Part shown: piece by piece, positions 58,819 to 64,000 of the stretch
Layout: every line of letters starts with the position of its first letter
How positions within the stretch are numbered: position 1 is the first letter of the stretch
NCBI GenBank assembly: GCA_050084985.1
Contig: JBITNC010000001.1
Coordinates: 10,540,001-10,604,000, forward strand
Reading direction: 5' to 3'
From: Nageia nagi
Lineage: Eukaryota > Pinophyta
Length of the DNA: 64,000 bases
Program-made: the position numbers and the translations under genes
The notes under the pieces: model-generated
What the model was told of the DNA's origin: nothing
What the model saw: only the letters and a program-made list of their open reading frames with translations
Database searches by the model: none

Positions 58819-61226
58819 CTACTCTCTAGTAGGAAAATAGTCTGGGTGAAAATCATCAATGTCAAGGGTATCAATCTCTAAATTCAGTCCCTCATGGCTG
58901 TCATCGCCATACTCTCTCGCCATCTCTAGGTAGTCATCCATAGTTGCTGCAATTGTGCTTGATGATCCAATAGTATTCTCATCAAATGTCATGGGCTCTA
59001 GAGATGGTGCATCAATATTTAGATTGGCTAATTGTAGCTCAAATGAGCTGTCCAATGCCATCTCATTTGGTAGCGCGTCCCACAATTTGGTTCAACCCCT
59101 CTGATACTCCTACCTCTGCCTGTATTGAAGACGAAGATCGGTGTGCACATACACCAAGTTTGCTGCCCTCTTTTGATCAAGTTTGTTATGCTCAACACTA
59201 TGCACCTTGGAGTATGTACTTCAATTCCTCTCACAGCAAGAGGATGCGGTCACTTGTGATAGAACTCGTAGGGATAATTGCTTCAATGGTGGACATGTTG
59301 ATCCATGATATGCTTAGAATGCAAGGGACTTATTCGAACCTCTATCTCTGATGATATCATAACAACGAAACCTGCTTGTACTTGTAGAGAACTCTGCAAA
59401 TGCCTTTTCAATCATATCCAATGTACCTTGATCAGGAAACAACTACCTCAAGGCTATCTTCCTACCATCTGAAATCTCCTTATCCATGTGTGGAGGGAAG
59501 CGTCAACCAGGACTAGAAGTAGAATTCAACCATTCATCACTATAGTATTTGGGATTCAATGAGTGTGCTAAGCAATGAAGTGGTGTACAATTTTTCTCCC
59601 ATCTAGTAAAAAAGGGTGGTGCTAATAGATGAATAAATCTTATTAATGGAAGCAATAGTATTAGCAACTGAAGCATGCTCATAAATTACATGTTTTACCT
59701 TTTCAATGAGACTATCCCATCCCTCATAACCTCACCAAGAACAACAACATTTGTATCAACATGTGTCATCAACCGCAATCTCCTTTATCTTCTTGGATGT
59801 GTTTATGTCAATCTTTCTCTAGAAAGACCACATCTCATCAATAACCATTGCCTCTAATGCTTTCCTCACTTCCTTTATCATCTTTAACATGATAAATGAG
59901 GAAGCAAAATGAGTGTTTGCCACTCTAAGAAGGGAGAGGTGGCCATGTTTGCGATAGATGGTGATTGAATGTGTATGATTTTGTACAAAATTCCTTATCA
60001 ACTAGGCATCCACAATTATTTTAAACATCCAAGGCAAGTCAAATGCAACTGATTTTAGTGCAAGGTTTAGACTATAAATTATGCATGGTGTCCAAAATAC
60101 ACTAGGGTACTTAAGCCTCTAAAATCATCCCTATTGCCTTACAAAGAGGTACATTATCAGTAATCAATTGCACAATGTTATCAACTCCCACTTGCTCAAC
60201 AATGTTGATAAATAACTCACTTGCATAGTCATACAACAATTGAAAAGAAGGAATATGGAAAAGAAAATAAGTATAGATTTAAATAGAAAGAAAAGATAAT
60301 ATCATCCAACCATAATTGATTCCTATTCTTTAAGCATTCTATTTATTCCTTTACAAAGAATTATTGTTCAAAAGTACCTAAGTATGCATGGTCTTTGTAT
60401 TTTCCCATAGCATCCACACATTTGATGAAGACTGGACCATTGGGAGATGATACAATGAAATTTATCAACAAATGGCGAGCTAGATCAGTCCACCCATCTG
60501 ATACTATGCTCACTCTTGATAGTGACCAAGTTGCCCTAATGGTTGCCAATTCTTCTTCTATCCTCCTCTTAGCTTTATCCAAAATGGTGGTCCTCAATAT
60601 TTCAGAGCTGGAAGGAATATAACAAGAAGGTGCATGTTGAACCAATCCATTTACCAGTTCTTAAGAAAAGGGGAACGTGCAATATTGAAAGAAAGTCAAT
60701 TGCCATAGTGATGGATACCAATAAGGAGTTTCATTTCCTCCCTTAACTCCCTCTGAAACATCTTATCCGTGCTACCAACGACAACTGTTCTTTTTTGATC
60801 AGATGGGACATTGGTGTGTTTTTCATTCAAATTCATGCCTTGAGACTTGAACAATGAATCAACCATCAGTGACATACGTTTAGCCACTACTTGCTGCCCC
60901 TTATTTTCTTCATTTTGCAATGAAATCAACTGGTTAGCTGAGACTCCAGTACAAACACCAATCCCCCCTCCAAGCATTTTCAAAAGATTTAATCTCACCC
61001 TAGAATAACTATCTTTGTAATGTCTTGTACAAAAATTGCAAGTCCATGAGGCATTAGAATGGGCATTTGTGTTTTGTGTTTCAACCGTGACATACCTCCA
61101 CAATGGGGTTTTATTCACTGCTTCTTGTTGCTTTTCAATGACTAATTCACGAGTAGAAGCCCATGTTGTTGATGCTTATCCCTTTCCCTTTTGCCTAGAA
61201 GAAGCCTCTTGAGAGGAGCTAGCCAT
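58819..61226 (-). pseudogene. hAT-superfamily transposase, BED finger plus DUF659 (degenerate)
   Basis: The start is probably the ATG at 61226 (MASSSQEASSRQKGKG, then a stop). The BED zinc finger is near 60960-61080 (SWTCNFCTRHYKDSYSRVRL, GIGVC). DUF659 is at 60361-60645 (VSDGWTDLARHLLINFIVSS). A degraded core lies at 59400-60360 (IVQLITDNVPLCKAIG). The hAT dimerisation region near 59120-59300 reads SSCCERN, then a TGA where Trp is expected, then STYSKVHSVEHNKLDQKRA and NLVYVHTDLRLQY. The acidic C-terminus ends at 58819. Length of about 800 codons fits the family. Multiple stops make it inactive; terminal inverted repeats were not resolved. Confidence 0.88.
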
Positions 61227-61359
61227 GTGATTGCCCTCTAGAAGACATGCAAGCAGTAGCACAAGGTGGATGAATACACAAAGCCTGCAATTTTTAGAAA
61301 GTAGAACTAGAAACTTACAAGTTACATGCAATGAGAAACCTTCAAAGTTCAAACCTACT

Positions 61360-61443
61360 GTAGCCTGTAGTTTGTAGTGGGCTGCTGTAGTGAGTTGTTG
61401 GAGCCTTGGAGGACTGCTGTAGTGAGCTATTGGAGCTTTGGAG
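61360..61443. repeat. Short GCTGTAGTGAGCT-type tandem repeat, left part
   Basis: Units of about 30 bp with CTGCTGTAGTGAGTTGTTGGAG and related CTGCTGTAGTGAGCTATTGG occur here, and the repeat resumes at 61921-61975 on the other side of the solo LTR. The LTR therefore inserted into a small minisatellite. Confidence 0.7.
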
Positions 61444-61920
61444 TGTTAGAATTTATAATGAAATATTGTGAATATCTAAACTCCTTGTAAATTCAATTAA
61501 TCACTTAAAGGATATGTAGATACCTTAAGGGATTAATTGAATTCTTTATTATGTAGACTTTGACTTTACCATGTGGTTAGTTGGTAGGTTAAAGTTAGGT
61601 GATACATTTATTGTAACCCTAACCTTACCCTTGGGTTAAAGGGAGGTTAGGGAGGTGCTCTCAAGCTATAAATAGAGGGCCTCTCCTCTTGTAACATAAC
61701 TAAGTTTTTGGAGTAAGATTACTCTACTAGTTTGTGTAGGAGAGGAAGAGAATTGTAGTAAGAGGTGCATAGATTGAGAATTGAGAACTAGTTGTGGATG
61801 TACTCCCAAGAAGGGAGGAACCACACTATATTTGTGTTATCTTGTGTGAATGGTGTTATGTTGAATGATTGAGTTTCCTAGTCTTGGACCTTGAGAATTA
61901 GTTTAGGTTTAATTCCTTCA
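61444..61920 (+). repeat. Solo LTR of the element C family
   Basis: 477 bp starting TGTTAGAATTTATAATG and ending AATTCCTTCA, the reverse complement of the LTRs at 15730-16212 and 21116-21598. TATA box GCTATAAATAG is at 61665-61675. No internal sequence flanks it. Flanking 5-mers TGGAG and ATGAG match at only three positions. This fits LTR-LTR recombination that removed an element of this family. Confidence 0.9.
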
Positions 61921-61975
61921 ATGAGGGTTGCTGTAGTGAGCTGCAATGTTAAGTGAGCTGTTGGAGGGCTGTTGA

Positions 61976-62740
61976 GTAACATAAACTGAAGGTAGGAAGA
62001 ATGGGATCACTTTTGCCCTTTTATTTCTTCGCTGGGCTCTTGGTACACACTTAGTACACGTCATGGTACGCTTTGAGTGCATACCCATGTACTCCGTATG
62101 TACGGTACGGGGTAGGGACCTTGGGGAGTGTACCATGTATGCGAGGGTTTGTACTTGTGTAATATTGTAAGAGGAACTAGTTTTGAGATCAGTTTTGAAG
62201 TGTTTCCACTTTCAAGATGGGACGTCCAACCCTAGAGGGGCCATTTCAGTGTTTTGAAAACATTTTTAGATTTGTGGAGCTCAACGTCCAGCCAACACAC
62301 TGCAGGAATATATTCATTGAGATTAGATCGATTACCTGGCCATTTTTAGCCAAGAACCTCAGCCCTTTTGGTGTGAATTTGCTATTTCTGTTTATTTTAT
62401 TCGTATATTTCAAGCACCATGGTTCAATTCCATTTGGTGCTTTGGAACGTTGATATACCATTTGTAGAATATATTTTTTCTTTTCCAATGTACCTTATAT
62501 AAGGTATGTGACATTGAATATGGTTTTTTTCTTGGCATAAAACTTTTTGTTCTTGTTGAAACCCAAAAATCATATACATTTTTATGAAATACCATGGCAT
62601 TGCATAAATTTGTTGAACAATCATGAATGCAAACTATACTATTGGGACCAAGTAATTTATGTTTGAATAGAATGTGGATCAACTACAACTTCCATTTCTA
62701 TTCAGATGATTTCAGTGGAGGAATGTGATTTATACTACTA
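61976..62740. other. No gene; GTAC-rich patch
   Basis: Between 62040 and 62150 GTAC and TACG words are frequent (GGTACACACTTAGTACACG; GTATGTACGGTACGGGG). Similar words on the other side of the hAT coding region near 58515-58575 could be subterminal repeats of that transposon, but no clear inverted pair was established. Confidence 0.35.
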
Positions 62741-62744
62741 GTGT

Positions 62745-62957
62745 ACTGTTATGTTCTTGTTTTATTTTGTATAAATTAGGAGTAGAATTGACATGTGTAA
62801 TTAGTTATAAGCATGATGTGATTATTTAGCATTATGTTAGTATGTTAGTTGCTACATTCAAGGAGTTAGTTGAGTAACCACTTTTATGGTTCTATAAATT
62901 TTGTAACTGTTGGAGTTTTTCATTAATCTAATTTGTAGTTTTGATCTAAAGCTGACA
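62745..62957 (+). repeat. Probable 5' LTR end of another copia element (left edge approximate)
   Basis: The right edge is set by GCTGACA directly before a perfect primer site. A TATA-like box (TCTATAAATTTTG) lies near 62891-62903. The left edge is a guess because no second copy is in the window. Confidence 0.5.
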
Positions 62958-62958
62958 T

Positions 62959-62971
62959 TGGTATCAGAGCC
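62959..62971 (+). other. Primer binding site of a plus-strand copia element
   Basis: TGGTATCAGAGCC, identical to the primer site of element D at 23015-23027 and to that of element C in reverse. It marks the start of an element that extends right, probably beyond the window. Confidence 0.85.
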
Positions 62972-64000
62972 TTGTTACACAACTCCATGCAAATTGATTT
63001 TTCATGTTTGTACTGTTGAGAGAAAACATGAAGTCTTGCTTGTTGTGTGAAAGCTGCTGACATAGGAGCTCATTGAGGTTCATTAACTAAGAGTATGCTT
63101 CGTTTTCCTTGTGGACTTGCTGTTGCAGTTTGTGCGTTCCATGTTGTGAAGCGTGTTTGTGCTGTTGTCTTTGTTGAGTATCCTGCCATGAAGGCCATGG
63201 TTTGTTGTTTGTGAGGAGTCCTAACGTGATATTGCTGTACGTAAATGCAAGACTTGGCTTTGCTTTGTGCCTCTTGCTGTGCTATTGCTTGCTGGCTGTG
63301 TGGAGAGGGTTTCTGTTGGCGTAGTGAAACCCTTGCCGCCTGATGTGAATTGAAGGATGACGAAGGTGGGTATGCTGTTTGTGCTTGCTTTGCCCTTGTG
63401 TGACATGGAGTGAACATTTGCTGTTATGACAATTCATGTATTTATTTGAAGCCCCCCTCCAGCTCGTTGTTCTCTCCACATACTGATGTAATGTGGAAAA
63501 CTTCACCTTCGTTGCAAGACAAGAACCCTGCTTGCTCTCGTGAGTCGACATCCTCTTTACTTCATAGTCAACTCTCTGCATATGTGCACCCTCTTTGTTG
63601 TGAATGCTCTCCTGTGACCTTCGCCTTCAAGCTCGTCGTGGACGTCGTGGAGGTCATGCTCTTTGTAGACATGGCCCCTCTGTTGCGCTTCTCCATCATT
63701 GGTTAAAAAGAAGTGAAGTGATCCCCTTGAATTAAAGGTTACTCTCATTTGATTTTCAAAAGGCTTAGCATTTTGTTTTTTAAAATATTTTGGAGCCTTC
63801 TTTGGAGAGATAAGGTGTTGTATGGTGCATTAAAAGTATTTAAAACAACATTTAAATATTTTCGTGGGTGTTTTTTAAGCATTTTCTTTTGGAGCTATAA
63901 GGTTGCATTTAATATTTGAAGTTTTTTAAATATTTTGATTTTGTATTAAAATATTCTTGGCGTTTAAATATTGGAGTAATAAGGTTACATTTGAGCTATT
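62972..64000 (+). other. Leader of the right-edge element, no gag seen
   Basis: No copia domain is visible to the window end. 63080-63710 is GC-richer with overlapping chance frames on both strands. From 63770 a loose repeat with GGAG, ATAAGGTT and AAATATT words appears (63790-64000). A long leader of this texture also occurs in elements A and C. Confidence 0.4.

Noticed and set aside
62395-62445. tRNA-like TTCAATT loop with a stem
   Set aside because: Only one hairpin is present; no acceptor, D and anticodon arms could be placed around it.

Overview
This window looks like nuclear DNA of a land plant with a large, transposon-rich genome. It has no operons, ribosome-binding sites or bacterial-style gene packing. 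One multi-exon gene with GT-AG introns is embedded in AT-rich DNA crowded with decayed Ty1/copia, Ty3/gypsy, LINE and hAT elements. A seed plant, perhaps a conifer, would fit the long TE-filled introns, but the sequence alone does not prove it.

From 1 to 28.3 kb the window is a nested copia block. Element A (1344-12114, minus strand) carries a 5'-truncated LINE (8230-10424). About 100 bp away lies element B (12215-28262, minus strand). B was split by element C (15730-21598, minus strand, 5-bp duplication ATAAG) in its integrase region, and by element D (22506-27741, plus strand, duplication GCCAT) in gag. A, B and C belong to one related family: they share LTR, 3' UTR and pol features. Element A acts as an internal empty-site control for the C insertion. 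B itself sits inside an older unidentified reading frame that resumes at 28268.

From 28.3 to 40.4 kb there are relic coding sequence, diverged local repeats and a gene-free stretch with a possible promoter or first exon near 31.2-31.5 kb. Next come a plus-strand copia (E, about 34.1-37.4 kb) with a large pol deletion and a foreign insert, and an opposite-strand copia fragment (F, 37.4-39.8 kb) fused to it. From 40.4 to 49.7 kb lies a minus-strand gypsy element with two RNase H-like regions (Tat-like). It is split inside its first RNase H by a near full-length LINE (41610-48307) with a 15-bp target-site duplication.

From 50.1 to 53.4 kb are eight exons of a MORC-family (CRT1/DMS11-like) GHKL ATPase, the only convincing host gene. 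They splice in frame into 320 residues covering the ATPase core; the later exons are not visible. The remainder contains LTR-like debris, a degenerate hAT transposase (58.8-61.2 kb, minus), a solo LTR of the C family (61444-61920, plus) and the 5' end of another copia element (PBS at 62959). I found no RNA genes, CRISPR arrays or new multi-gene system. The most unusual items are rearrangements inside transposons and several unexplained local repeat arrays.
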